Source: Synechococcus sp. CPC35 (GTDB lineage Bacteria > Cyanobacteriota > Cyanobacteriia > PCC-6307 > Cyanobiaceae). Taken from it: a stretch of DNA of 5,736 nucleotides. Below, in pieces: positions 1 through 5,736 of this stretch. The notes beneath the pieces were generated by a model, which ran no database searches, was not told the origin of the DNA, and worked only from the letters and a program-made list of their open reading frames with translations. Each line of letters opens with the position of its first letter. Positions within the stretch are counted from its first letter, which is position 1. The translations under genes were made by a program, and so were the position numbers. The DNA lies in contig NYUU01000040.1 of assembly GCA_002684175.1 (NCBI GenBank), positions 17,516-23,251 of the forward strand. Reading direction: 5' to 3'.

Positions 1-321
1 GAGAGCGCCGCTTGCATAAAGCGCTACCAGCTCTCCCAGGCTGTGGCCTGCAATGACGGATGCCGCACGACCCTGAGCCAACAGGCCGTCCACGAGCAGC
101 GACTCGATCACGAAGAGAGCGGGTTGCGTATTTCGCGTGTCGTTGAGTTCATCAGGCCCGTCGCCACCGCCGCTCTCTCCTCTGCAGATCGCCAGGAGGT
201 CACGTCCCAGCAGCTCTGACGCCATCTTGAATCGCGTCGTTGCTCCGCTCAGTTCGAGCAGCGGTTCCGCCATGCCCACCTTCTGAGAGCCCTGACCGGG
301 GAAGACCCAGGCGATTGCCAT
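1..321 (-). CDS. fabD: Malonyl-CoA:ACP transacylase FabD (N-terminal part, cut by window edge)
   Basis: FabD moves the malonyl group from malonyl-CoA to acyl carrier protein, giving the extender unit for type II fatty acid synthesis in the cytoplasm. The first 107 residues are visible. They begin MAIAWVFPGQGSQKVGM, with the GQGSQ oxyanion-hole motif at residues 9-13, and reach the nucleophile motif GHSLGE at 92-97 with the catalytic serine at 94. Both motifs sit where the family has them. The catalytic histidine and the rest of the protein lie beyond base 1. The ATG (complement of 319-321) is chosen because GQGSQ normally lies about ten residues from the start. No Shine-Dalgarno sequence precedes it. 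It lies 27 nt after the fabH stop on the same strand, so co-transcription with fabH is likely. Identification is secure; only the C-terminus is unseen. Confidence 0.97.
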   Translation of the reverse strand, partial: MAIAWVFPGQGSQKVGMAEPLLELSGATTRFKMASELLGRDLLAICRGESGGGDGPDELNDTRNTQPALFVIESLLVDGLLAQGRAASVIAGHSLGELVALYASGAL

Positions 322-348
322 GCTGTGTCGTTCAGATCGAGCCGGAGG

Positions 349-1380
349 TTACGCGGGGCCGCTCCACCGAAGCAGAGCCGCCCCCCAGCTCAGCCCGGCT
401 CCGAAGCCGCTGCTTGCAATTCTGTGCCCCGGCGTGATGCGGCCATCCCGCACCGCTTCATCCAGCATGAGCGGAATGGTGGCGGCTGATGTGTTGCCGA
501 AGTGCGCCAGGTTGCTGAGCACCTTGTCGTTCGGAATCTCCAGACGTTCAGCCACGGCATCGAGGATGCGCTGGTTGGCCTGGTGCAGCAGCAGCCAGTC
601 GATCGCATGAGCGGATATGCCGGCCTCCTGCAGGAGGTTTTCAAGAATGGATGGCACTTCCCTCACCGCAAACTTGTAGACCTCCTGGCCATTCATCCGG
701 ATCGGCTGGAAGCCGCCGCGCTGATGGCTGGTCTCTCCCACGAGGGGGAGTCTCTCCTCGACCTGCGGCAACTGCAGCACCTCTCCTCGGCGGCCGTCCG
801 AGCGCAGCAGATAGCCCTCGAGATCATCACGCTGATCCGTGGAAGCCTCCAGAAGCACCGCTCCTGCTGCATCACCGAAGAGGACACAGGAGCGGCGGTC
901 ATCCCAGTCCACCCAACGGCTCAGCTGATCGGCTCCCACGATCAGAATCCGTTTCATGGCACCGCTGCGCAAATACTGGGCGGCGGTCACCAGTCCGAAC
1001 AGAAATCCACTGCAGGCGGCAGTCAGATCGAAGGCGACGGCATTGAAGGCTTTGAGACGAGCCTGAAGACGGGGAGCGGAACCGAACAGATCATCCGGTG
1101 TGGAGGTGGCCAGCAGAATCAGGTCCAGACTTTCTGCCGACCAGTTCGCCATTGTCAGGGCCCGCTCTGCCGCCAGGGCGCTCAGCTCAGCGATGGATTC
1201 ATCCGAAGCGATCACACGCCTGGCACCGATGCCGGTGCGGCTGCGGATCCAGGCGTCACTGGTCTCAACCCTTCGACCCAGAGCGTCGTTGCTGATCGAG
1301 GCGTTCGGGGTGGCGCTGCCACATCCCCGAAGCAACACTCCAACGGCGCTGGGGCTCGGCGCAACCAAGGCGTTGATCAA
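349..1380 (-). CDS. fabH: 3-oxoacyl-ACP synthase III (beta-ketoacyl-ACP synthase III) FabH
   Basis: FabH carries out the first condensation of type II fatty acid synthesis, joining acetyl-CoA to malonyl-ACP. The Cys-His-Asn triad of KAS III is complete: C123 in LTAACSGF, H266 in LLLHQANQ and N296 in HFGNTSAAT. Other family landmarks are TSDAWIRSRTGI (40-51), NGQEVYKFAV (230-239) and the C-terminal GFGAGLSWG (325-333). The length of 343 residues is slightly above the usual 315-330 because of about 14 extra N-terminal residues. The start shown is TTG at 1378-1380, the first start-type codon after an in-frame TGA at 1393-1395. TTG at codon 5 or GTG at codon 15 are alternatives, and no ATG exists near the N-terminus. 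It begins 16 nt after the plsX stop and ends 27 nt before fabD, supporting one operon. The product is secure; the exact start is uncertain. Confidence 0.95.
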   Translation of the reverse strand: MINALVAPSPSAVGVLLRGCGSATPNASISNDALGRRVETSDAWIRSRTGIGARRVIASDESIAELSALAAERALTMANWSAESLDLILLATSTPDDLFGSAPRLQARLKAFNAVAFDLTAACSGFLFGLVTAAQYLRSGAMKRILIVGADQLSRWVDWDDRRSCVLFGDAAGAVLLEASTDQRDDLEGYLLRSDGRRGEVLQLPQVEERLPLVGETSHQRGGFQPIRMNGQEVYKFAVREVPSILENLLQEAGISAHAIDWLLLHQANQRILDAVAERLEIPNDKVLSNLAHFGNTSAATIPLMLDEAVRDGRITPGHRIASSGFGAGLSWGAALLRWSGPA

Positions 1381-1396
1381 CCAGAAGTGGCGTCAG

Positions 1397-2743
1397 TCAA
1401 TCACAGCCTTGCTGAAGATTCGCAAGGTCATCCATCACACCGTGGCTGGCAGCGGAATGCGCGATGCGCAGCGCGCTGACGACGGAGAGCGCCTTGCTGC
1501 TGCCATGGCCGATGACGGAAATCCCGTTCACCCCAAGCAGCAGTGCTCCGCCGTGTTCCGCGTGGTCCAGCCGCTTCTTGATTCTCCTGAGATTGCCGCG
1601 CAGAAAGGCTGACCCAACCTTCCCTCGACGTCCTCTGGGTAGTTCCGCTCGCAGCACTCCGAGAAGCACACTCCCCACCGATTCGAGGAATTTCAGGAGC
1701 ACGTTGCCGGTGAATCCATCGCAGACCACCACATCGAAATCGCCTGAAAGAACATCGCGGCCCTCGCAGTTGCCTGCGAAATGAAGACGTTTCTCCTCCT
1801 TCAGGAGGTCATGGGTTTTCTGAGTCAGTTCATTCCCTTTGCATTCCTCTTCCCCGATGTTGAGCAGGCCGATACGGGGCCTGTCCACCTGAAGAACATC
1901 ACGGCTGTAGATATTTCCGAGCAGGGCGAACTGATGCAGATAGGCAGGCTTGCAATCCATGTTTGCGCCGACATCAAGCACCAGAACGGGTTGCGCGGGA
2001 TCCTTTGTTGGGAACAGGGCGCCGATGGCAGGACGGTCAATCCCCTTCAGTCTTCCGAGTCGAAAGATCGCTGAGGCCATCACCGCACCGGAGTTGCCTG
2101 CGGAGTAGATCGCAAGAGCCTTCCCGTTCTTGACCAGATCCATCGCCACATTGATGCTGGCATCGCGTTTTCGACGCACAGCCGTGGGCTCATCATTCAT
2201 GCCGATCGAGGGGCCGCTGGCCACCAGATCCAGATAGCCGGCTGCTCTGGCGCTCTCCAGGGGTTCGCGCAGTTCGAGGGCGTTGGCGGCCTTCAGCACC
2301 CGGTCTGTCTCCCCGACGAAGCGGATCTTCAGAGGCAGCCGTTCAATCGCTTCCAGGCAGCCTTCCAGGATCGGACCGGGCGCATGGTCACCCCCCATGC
2401 CATCCACGGCCACCCACAGCCGTTCGCTGTCGTTGATCCCCTCGGGGTCGGCGTTGCCCTGCAGTCTCCGGAGTGGATCAAAGACCAATGGCTGCAGCAC
2501 GCTGCTCGCCATGGTTCCGGCACCGGAGACAACGGTTCCTGCCACAGATCCAGCTGCCGTCGCTGAACTGGCTGCGCTGTCCACGATCGTTGTGACCGCG
2601 GCATTGCGCCTATACCAGATCACCAGGCGACGTATCGCCCGCGGGCGGGGGGTCTTGCTCCGGGGCCAGGGGGCCTGGGAGGAATCAGGGTCCTTCGGAG
2701 GCAACGGAGTCGATGATGCGCTGGAAAAGGTAGCCGGTGCCAC
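1397..2743 (-). CDS. plsX: Phosphate acyltransferase PlsX with long N-terminal extension
   Basis: PlsX converts acyl-ACP plus phosphate to acyl phosphate, the acyl donor for PlsY in glycerolipid synthesis. Conserved blocks appear in order: VDGMGGD (113-119), SAGNSGA (214-220), DVGAN (257-261), NIGEE (295-299), CDGFTGN (341-347), GVNG (404-407) and HGSS (413-416). The catalytic core starts near residue 109 and spans about 340 residues, the normal family size. Ahead of it lies an extension: a Pro/Ser-rich stretch, a basic aromatic patch (RAIRRLVIWYRR, 36-47), then an Ala/Gly/Ser/Val-rich segment (49-82). The start shown is GTG at 2741-2743, which overlaps the end of rpaB by 59 nt. TTG at 2702-2704, GTG at 2621-2623 and the only early ATG at 2510-2512 are alternatives. 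I recall similar extensions in marine picocyanobacteria, which favours an early start. No ribosome binding site decides it. Function is firm; the N-terminus is not. Confidence 0.93.
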   Translation of the reverse strand: MAPATFSSASSTPLPPKDPDSSQAPWPRSKTPRPRAIRRLVIWYRRNAAVTTIVDSAASSATAAGSVAGTVVSGAGTMASSVLQPLVFDPLRRLQGNADPEGINDSERLWVAVDGMGGDHAPGPILEGCLEAIERLPLKIRFVGETDRVLKAANALELREPLESARAAGYLDLVASGPSIGMNDEPTAVRRKRDASINVAMDLVKNGKALAIYSAGNSGAVMASAIFRLGRLKGIDRPAIGALFPTKDPAQPVLVLDVGANMDCKPAYLHQFALLGNIYSRDVLQVDRPRIGLLNIGEEECKGNELTQKTHDLLKEEKRLHFAGNCEGRDVLSGDFDVVVCDGFTGNVLLKFLESVGSVLLGVLRAELPRGRRGKVGSAFLRGNLRRIKKRLDHAEHGGALLLGVNGISVIGHGSSKALSVVSALRIAHSAASHGVMDDLANLQQGCD

Positions 2744-3431
2744 GAGCCGTGAGAATCAGCTCGGGGTTGGCTGGATCATCCTCCAGTTTGGAACGCAGCC
2801 TGGAGATATGAACATCAACCACTCTGGTATCCACATGCCGCTCCGGGGTGTACCCCCAGACTTCCTTGAGGATTTCGCCGCGGTTGAAGGGTTCACCCGA
2901 TCGACTCACCAGCAGTTCGAGCAGGCTGAATTCCATTCCCGTGAGCCGAATGCGTTCATCACCCCGGAACACCTGACGCTTGTTGGTGTCGATCCGGAGA
3001 TCGGAGACCTGGATCACACCTGAGTTGGGGATCCCCGGCACCTGCTCCTTCTCCACTCGCCGCAGAACGCAGCGGATCCGAGCCTCCAGTTCCTTCGGGC
3101 TGAACGGTTTCACCACATAGTCATCTGCACCAAGTTCCAGTCCGGTGATGCGGTCAGCAACATCACCAAGGGCTGTGAGCATCACGATCGGAACATCCGA
3201 TTCCTTGCGCAGCTCCTGGCAGACGCCGTAGCCGTCGAGCTTGGGCATCATCACGTCAAGGACGACAAGATCCGGCATGCAGGTGGGAAAAAGCTCCAGG
3301 GCTTCAGTGCCGTCGCATGCTGTGACGACGTTGTAACCAATCATCGAGAGGCGGGTTTCGAGAATCCGACGGATCGATGCCTCGTCGTCGACCACGAGAA
3401 TTGTTTCCTTCGAGGGAGTCGTGGCCGTCAT
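2685..3431 (-). CDS. rpaB: OmpR/PhoB-family response regulator RpaB (Ycf27)
   Basis: This is a two-domain transcription factor. The receiver domain (about 10-125) has the acidic pair D15-D16, phospho-acceptor D59 in VVLDVMMP, T86 and K108 in VVKPFSP. The winged-helix DNA-binding domain (about 138-238) has LTGMEFSLLELL, the recognition-helix region DTRVVDVHISRLRSKL and the wing RGTGYLFQ. Length is 248 residues, typical of RpaB. In cyanobacteria RpaB is phosphorylated by the kinase NblS (Hik33) and controls high-light, photosystem I and redox-stress genes through HLR1 sites. The assignment to RpaB rather than a paralogue such as RpaA rests on overall likeness and on the radA/plsX neighbourhood. 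The ATG at 3429-3431 is the first start after an in-frame TAG and leaves only nine residues before the first beta strand. It heads the minus-strand block leading into plsX, fabH and fabD. Confidence 0.93.
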   Translation of the reverse strand: MTATTPSKETILVVDDEASIRRILETRLSMIGYNVVTACDGTEALELFPTCMPDLVVLDVMMPKLDGYGVCQELRKESDVPIVMLTALGDVADRITGLELGADDYVVKPFSPKELEARIRCVLRRVEKEQVPGIPNSGVIQVSDLRIDTNKRQVFRGDERIRLTGMEFSLLELLVSRSGEPFNRGEILKEVWGYTPERHVDTRVVDVHISRLRSKLEDDPANPELILTARGTGYLFQRIIDSVASEGP

Positions 3432-3447
3432 AAGCCGATGGGCCTAC

Positions 3448-3465
3448 TAGTTGTGGACACAAATA
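3448..3465. promoter_or_regulatory. 18-bp imperfect palindrome in the rpaB-radA divergent spacer
   Basis: TAGTTGTGGACACAAATA reads as two 8-bp half sites around a central GA, with seven of eight positions complementary. The core TTGTG-GA-CACAA (3451-3462) is perfect. It lies 17 bases upstream of the rpaB ATG and would cover the -10 box and start site of the candidate rpaB promoter, a typical place for a repressor. The symmetry is seen directly; the role as an operator is inference. It does not match the HLR1 direct repeat bound by RpaB itself. Confidence 0.35.
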
Positions 3466-3490
3466 AAAGGTCGTCCACCCATCTTGTTCA
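3462..3490 (-). promoter_or_regulatory. Candidate sigma70-type promoter of rpaB
   Basis: On the minus strand TGAACA (complement of 3485-3490) is separated by 17 bp from TTTATT (complement of 3462-3467). Each hexamer matches four of six consensus bases. Transcription would begin near 3455 and give a leader of about 24 nt to the rpaB ATG. The match is weak and rests mainly on correct spacing in a short divergent spacer that must hold a promoter. It would drive rpaB and probably plsX, fabH and fabD. Confidence 0.3.
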
Positions 3491-3519
3491 CTCAAAACCA
3501 AGTTTCTTCATAGTTCGCA

Positions 3520-4914
3520 GTGCCCAGAACCGCCGCTCATTTCATCTGTCAGGCCTGTGGAGCCAGGGCCAGACAGTTTTTCGGGCGTTGTCCGGAGTGC
3601 GGCAGCTGGAATTCACTGGTGGAGCAATCCCAGCCTGTCGGGGATGGCCGCAGACGAAGAAGCGCCCCGGATCCGGAGCAGACCCCCAGCCCTCGCCGCT
3701 CCACGGCGATCGCTTCTCTGGGGGATCAGCCGTTGCAGCGTCTGGCCACAGGTTCTTCGGAATTCAACCGTGTTCTGGGGGGGGGACTGGTGCCGGGATC
3801 CCTTGTACTTGTGGGTGGAGATCCAGGCATCGGCAAGAGCACCCTGCTGCTGCAGAGCGCTTCCGCGATGGCGAGTCAGCATTCGGTGCTCTACGTCAGT
3901 GCGGAGGAATCGGCTCAGCAGGTGAAACTCCGCTGGGAGCGTCTTGCAGGCGAAGCGTCTGATCTTCAGCTCCTGGCGGAAACGGACCTGGAGCTCGTGC
4001 TCGAGGAGCTGGAGTCACTGCGTCCTGCCGTTGCCATCATCGACAGCATTCAGGCGCTTCATGACGCGAACCTCGCCAGTGCACCTGGATCGGTGGGTCA
4101 GGTTCGGGAATGTGCAGCCGCGTTGCAGCGGCTGGCCAAGCGCCAGACCATCGCTCTGCTTCTGGTAGGGCATGTCACCAAGGAGGGCATGCTGGCCGGT
4201 CCGAAGGTGCTCGAGCATCTGGTGGACGCAGTGCTCACCTTCGAAGGGGATCGCTTCGCCAGCCACCGATTGCTCCGGGGCGTCAAGAATCGCTTCGGTG
4301 CAACTCATGAACTGGGGCTGTTTGAGATGCAGGCCCAGGGGCTTACTGAAGTTGGCAACCCGAGTGAACTCTTCCTCAGCGATGCCCGTGCCTCCGGGGT
4401 GGCCACGATCGTGGCCTGTGAGGGCACCCGCTCGTTGGTGGTGGATCTTCAGGCGCTGGTCAACGTCACCAGCTACGCAAGCCCCAGACGGACAGCCACC
4501 GGCGTCGGCACCAACCGCCTGCATCAGATTCTGGCCGTGTTGGAAAAGCACATGGGTCTGCCGTTGTCACGTTTCGACTGTTACCTGGCTGTGGCGGGCG
4601 GATTGGAGGTGGAGGAACCGGCGGCCGATCTCGGAGTGGCCGCGGCTGTCGTGGCCAGTTTTCGCGATCTCACCTTGCCGGCGGGCACTGTTCTGATCGG
4701 TGAACTGGGATTGGGCGGCCAGTTGCGCCCTGTCGGCCAGCTCGAGCTTCGTCTTCAGGAAGCGGCGAGGCTGGGGTTCAAACGAGCTGTGGTTCCGAAG
4801 GGCAGTGGTCTGGGGCCTATGGCGGCCGGTTTGGATCTGGCCTTGCTGGAGGCCGAGACTGTCAGTGAAGCGTTGGTCTTGGCTCTGGGTGAGCAGGTGA
4901 GGGCTGATGAATGA
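3520..4914 (+). CDS. radA: DNA repair and recombination ATPase RadA (Sms)
   Basis: RadA is a RecA-like hexameric ATPase that helps process recombination intermediates and extend heteroduplex DNA. All domains are present in its 464 residues. The N-terminal zinc finger has C10, C13, C24 and C27 (CQAC and CPEC). The RecA-like core carries Walker A GGDPGIGKST (99-108), Walker B VAIIDS (171-176) and the RadA-specific KNRFG motif (256-260). A Lon-protease-like domain follows from about 300, with DLGVAAAVVAS (370-380) and GELGLGGQLRPV (394-405). Length matches the family (450-480). The start is GTG at 3520-3522: an in-frame TAG at 3511-3513 closes the frame just upstream, and no later start would keep the zinc finger. 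It is divergent from rpaB with 88 bp between the two starts. No Shine-Dalgarno sequence is visible. The gene looks intact. Confidence 0.97.
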   Translation: MPRTAAHFICQACGARARQFFGRCPECGSWNSLVEQSQPVGDGRRRRSAPDPEQTPSPRRSTAIASLGDQPLQRLATGSSEFNRVLGGGLVPGSLVLVGGDPGIGKSTLLLQSASAMASQHSVLYVSAEESAQQVKLRWERLAGEASDLQLLAETDLELVLEELESLRPAVAIIDSIQALHDANLASAPGSVGQVRECAAALQRLAKRQTIALLLVGHVTKEGMLAGPKVLEHLVDAVLTFEGDRFASHRLLRGVKNRFGATHELGLFEMQAQGLTEVGNPSELFLSDARASGVATIVACEGTRSLVVDLQALVNVTSYASPRRTATGVGTNRLHQILAVLEKHMGLPLSRFDCYLAVAGGLEVEEPAADLGVAAAVVASFRDLTLPAGTVLIGELGLGGQLRPVGQLELRLQEAARLGFKRAVVPKGSGLGPMAAGLDLALLEAETVSEALVLALGEQVRADE

Positions 4915-4939
4915 TCCGTTTTTGCTGGCGTGAGCTGAT

Positions 4940-4978
4940 CAGGATCTGGAGGGTGAAGTCACCTGTCGGATGATCCTG
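4940..4978 (+). terminator. Two-part hairpin downstream of radA, possible transcript end
   Basis: An outer 7-bp perfect stem (CAGGATC at 4940-4946 with GATCCTG at 4972-4978) encloses an inner stem GGGTG/CACCT (4951-4955 with 4960-4964, one G-U pair) over an AAGT loop. It begins 25 nt after the radA stop. No T run follows, so it is not a classic Rho-independent terminator; it could be a 3' processing or stabilising structure. Symmetry was read by eye and no folding energy was computed. The 4915-5047 spacer otherwise shows nothing I can name. Confidence 0.25.
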
Positions 4979-5047
4979 CGTGGGCGGCCATGGGCGAATC
5001 TTGAGGCGCTGAATGGCATTAACCGCTTGTCATCGTTTGTGGCCGTA

Positions 5048-5329
5048 ATGAAATTAATTTTTCAACGACGTCCCAAAGGATTTGTGTTGTTATTTCCTCT
5101 TTTTGTATGGGGACTTTCCAGTTCTGTTGCACTGTTCAGTTCTGTCGCATTGTCCGGTTCGGCTGTATTTTCTGCCGGTTCTCCTGTTGATCAGGAGGCT
5201 AATACGCCGCTCGCAGACGTGGACATTCAGCTTAGGATTTGGATCCTTGACCTCTTCGAAGCGGTCAAGTCCAATAACGAGCACCGAATGTTCCTGGAGT
5301 TGTCGCTGCAGGAGGACAGTTATCAGTAA
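5048..5329 (+). CDS. Hypothetical secreted or membrane-anchored protein, probably the front end of a decayed gene
   Basis: This reading frame encodes 93 residues that I do not recognise. The N-terminus has the shape of an export signal: a basic start (K2, R7, R8, K11), then a long hydrophobic stretch from about 12 to 42 rich in Val, Ala, Leu and Ser. After that comes a short linker and a charged, helix-like tail (IQLRIWILDLFEAVKSNNEH). ATG 5048 is preferred because the basic-hydrophobic signal begins there. An in-frame ATG at 4970 would add 26 residues, but it lies inside the hairpin and puts unrelated residues before the signal. No ribosome binding site is clear. It ends at TAA 5327-5329, yet protein-like sequence continues beyond (next entry), so the stop may be a lesion rather than the true end. 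It could also be a genuine small exported protein. Confidence 0.45.
   Translation: MKLIFQRRPKGFVLLFPLFVWGLSSSVALFSSVALSGSAVFSAGSPVDQEANTPLADVDIQLRIWILDLFEAVKSNNEHRMFLELSLQEDSYQ
5119..5172 (+). repeat. Three tandem 18-bp units in the signal region of the hypothetical gene
   Basis: Units lie at 5119-5136, 5137-5154 and 5155-5172. The first two agree at 15 of 18 positions; the third agrees with the second at 12 of 18. In the coding frame, which starts one base earlier, they give SSVALF, SSVALS and GSAVFS, so the unit is a whole number of codons and lengthens the hydrophobic segment without changing frame. The first pair is clear; the third unit is degenerate and might be chance. Confidence 0.55.
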
Positions 5330-5736
5330 GAGTGCCGTTATTTAATGTAGGTAGATGGGTCTGTTGAGGTTCTGCTTAAATTAATAACGGATTCTGATGT
5401 GAAAATTCGAGGCTTCATGGCTTGGCATTTGCGCGTTGATAAAATGTGGATATTGGGATTTATAATGAGTTGTATTTTGAGAAAATTGTGTTGATGCATA
5501 ACCGGGCGAGAGTTTATTTTTTGAAAATCCCAGGCATGGCCTTGGGTGCCTTGCGATTGTTAGTGATGGACATGATGTTGATGTGCTTTGGAGCTTCGAT
5601 GGTTATGGTCTGATCTCGTCAGAACAGAGAACGCAAGCGATTCGTGAGTTTGATCCGCAATCGAAGCATTCATTGGTGTTGTCTTATCTTGGAAGCGGCG
5701 AAAGAGAGTCTGGCCTTATCTGCTCCGGCGCTGCTG
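5330..5736 (+). pseudogene. Decayed continuation of the hypothetical gene, family unknown, runs off the window
   Basis: Protein-like sequence continues past the 5327 stop but in broken frames. After a second in-frame stop (TAG 5348-5350), the same frame reads VDGSVEVLLKLITDSDVKIR and onward to about 5440. At the A run 5441-5444 the sensible reading moves to another frame (VDIGIYNELYFEKIVLMHNR). At the T run 5517-5522 it moves again, to a frame open from 5502 to the window end that reads HGLGCLAIVSDGHDVDVLWS and onward. Each switch is what loss of one base from a homopolymer would cause. Frames are not overprinted by any other convincing gene. I do not recognise the family; the segment near 5351-5420 is faintly like a HEAT-type helical repeat, which is weak. 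Local GC is about 32-38% up to 5520 and about 48% after, well below radA. Sequencing error in homopolymers is an alternative cause of the shifts. Confidence 0.5.

Noticed and set aside
502..1479. Long plus-strand open frame (325 codons) opposite fabH
   Set aside because: It lies antisense to a complete fabH with its catalytic triad. The translation is Gln/His/Gly-rich with no domain pattern, as expected when a GC-rich gene keeps the opposite strand open.
2283..3023. Plus-strand open frame of 246 codons opposite plsX and rpaB
   Set aside because: It runs across two genuine genes on the other strand and has no recognisable motif or start context.
3484..3514. radA promoter TTGTTC with CATAGT
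   Set aside because: The spacer would be 19 bp and the start would fall on the GTG itself; matches are too weak to list as a feature.
3432..3519. HLR1 site for RpaB autoregulation
   Set aside because: No pair of (G/T)TTACA-type repeats with the required 2-nt gap is present in the spacer on either strand.
4015..4551. Minus-strand open frame of 178 codons inside radA
   Set aside because: radA is intact in the sense frame here, with KNRFG and adjacent conserved blocks; the antisense product shows no family features.
4970..5047. Upstream ATG extending the hypothetical protein by 26 residues
   Set aside because: It would place unrelated residues before a clear basic-hydrophobic export signal and starts inside the hairpin after radA.
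5443..5613. Independent small gene in frame from 5443 ending at TGA 5611
   Set aside because: Its front half reads like part of the broken gene, but after the T run it becomes Met/Leu-rich and implausible, while the neighbouring frame carries the sensible continuation.
1..5736. CRISPR array, tRNA, rRNA or insertion sequence
   Set aside because: No regularly spaced repeats, tRNA-like cloverleaf, rRNA motif, transposase or terminal inverted repeats were seen on either strand.

Overview
The window looks like the chromosome of a marine Synechococcus/Prochlorococcus-type cyanobacterium. Two things suggest this: an OmpR-family response regulator of the RpaB (Ycf27) type, and the order radA / rpaB-plsX-fabH-fabD, which I recall as typical of marine picocyanobacteria. 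The core genes are fairly GC-rich (63% in a 60-base sample of radA). None of the genes has a clear Shine-Dalgarno sequence, and three of the five recognised genes appear to start with GTG or TTG.

Region 1 (1-3431, minus strand) is a tight block read in the order rpaB, plsX, fabH, fabD, with fabD cut by the left window edge. RpaB is a light and redox-stress response regulator. PlsX makes acyl phosphate from acyl-ACP for phospholipid synthesis. FabH starts fatty acid elongation by condensing acetyl-CoA with malonyl-ACP, and FabD supplies the malonyl-ACP. Gaps are tiny (16 and 27 nt) and rpaB probably overlaps plsX, so one transcript is likely. This would place membrane-lipid genes behind the promoter of a photosynthesis regulator.

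Region 2 (3432-3519) is an 88-bp divergent intergenic spacer holding the promoters of rpaB and radA. It contains a near-perfect 18-bp palindrome and a weak sigma70-like promoter for rpaB.

Region 3 (3520-4914, plus strand) is an intact radA, encoding a DNA repair and recombination ATPase.

Region 4 (4915-5736) is different. GC falls to 30-48% in the parts counted. After a 133-nt spacer with a possible hairpin comes a short reading frame for a secreted or membrane-anchored protein of unknown function. It is followed by about 400 nt in which protein-like sequence continues but switches frame twice, at an A run and a T run, after two in-frame stops. I read this as one decayed gene of unknown family running off the right edge. 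No new defence or mobile system is visible; the decayed AT-rich gene is the least ordinary part of the window.
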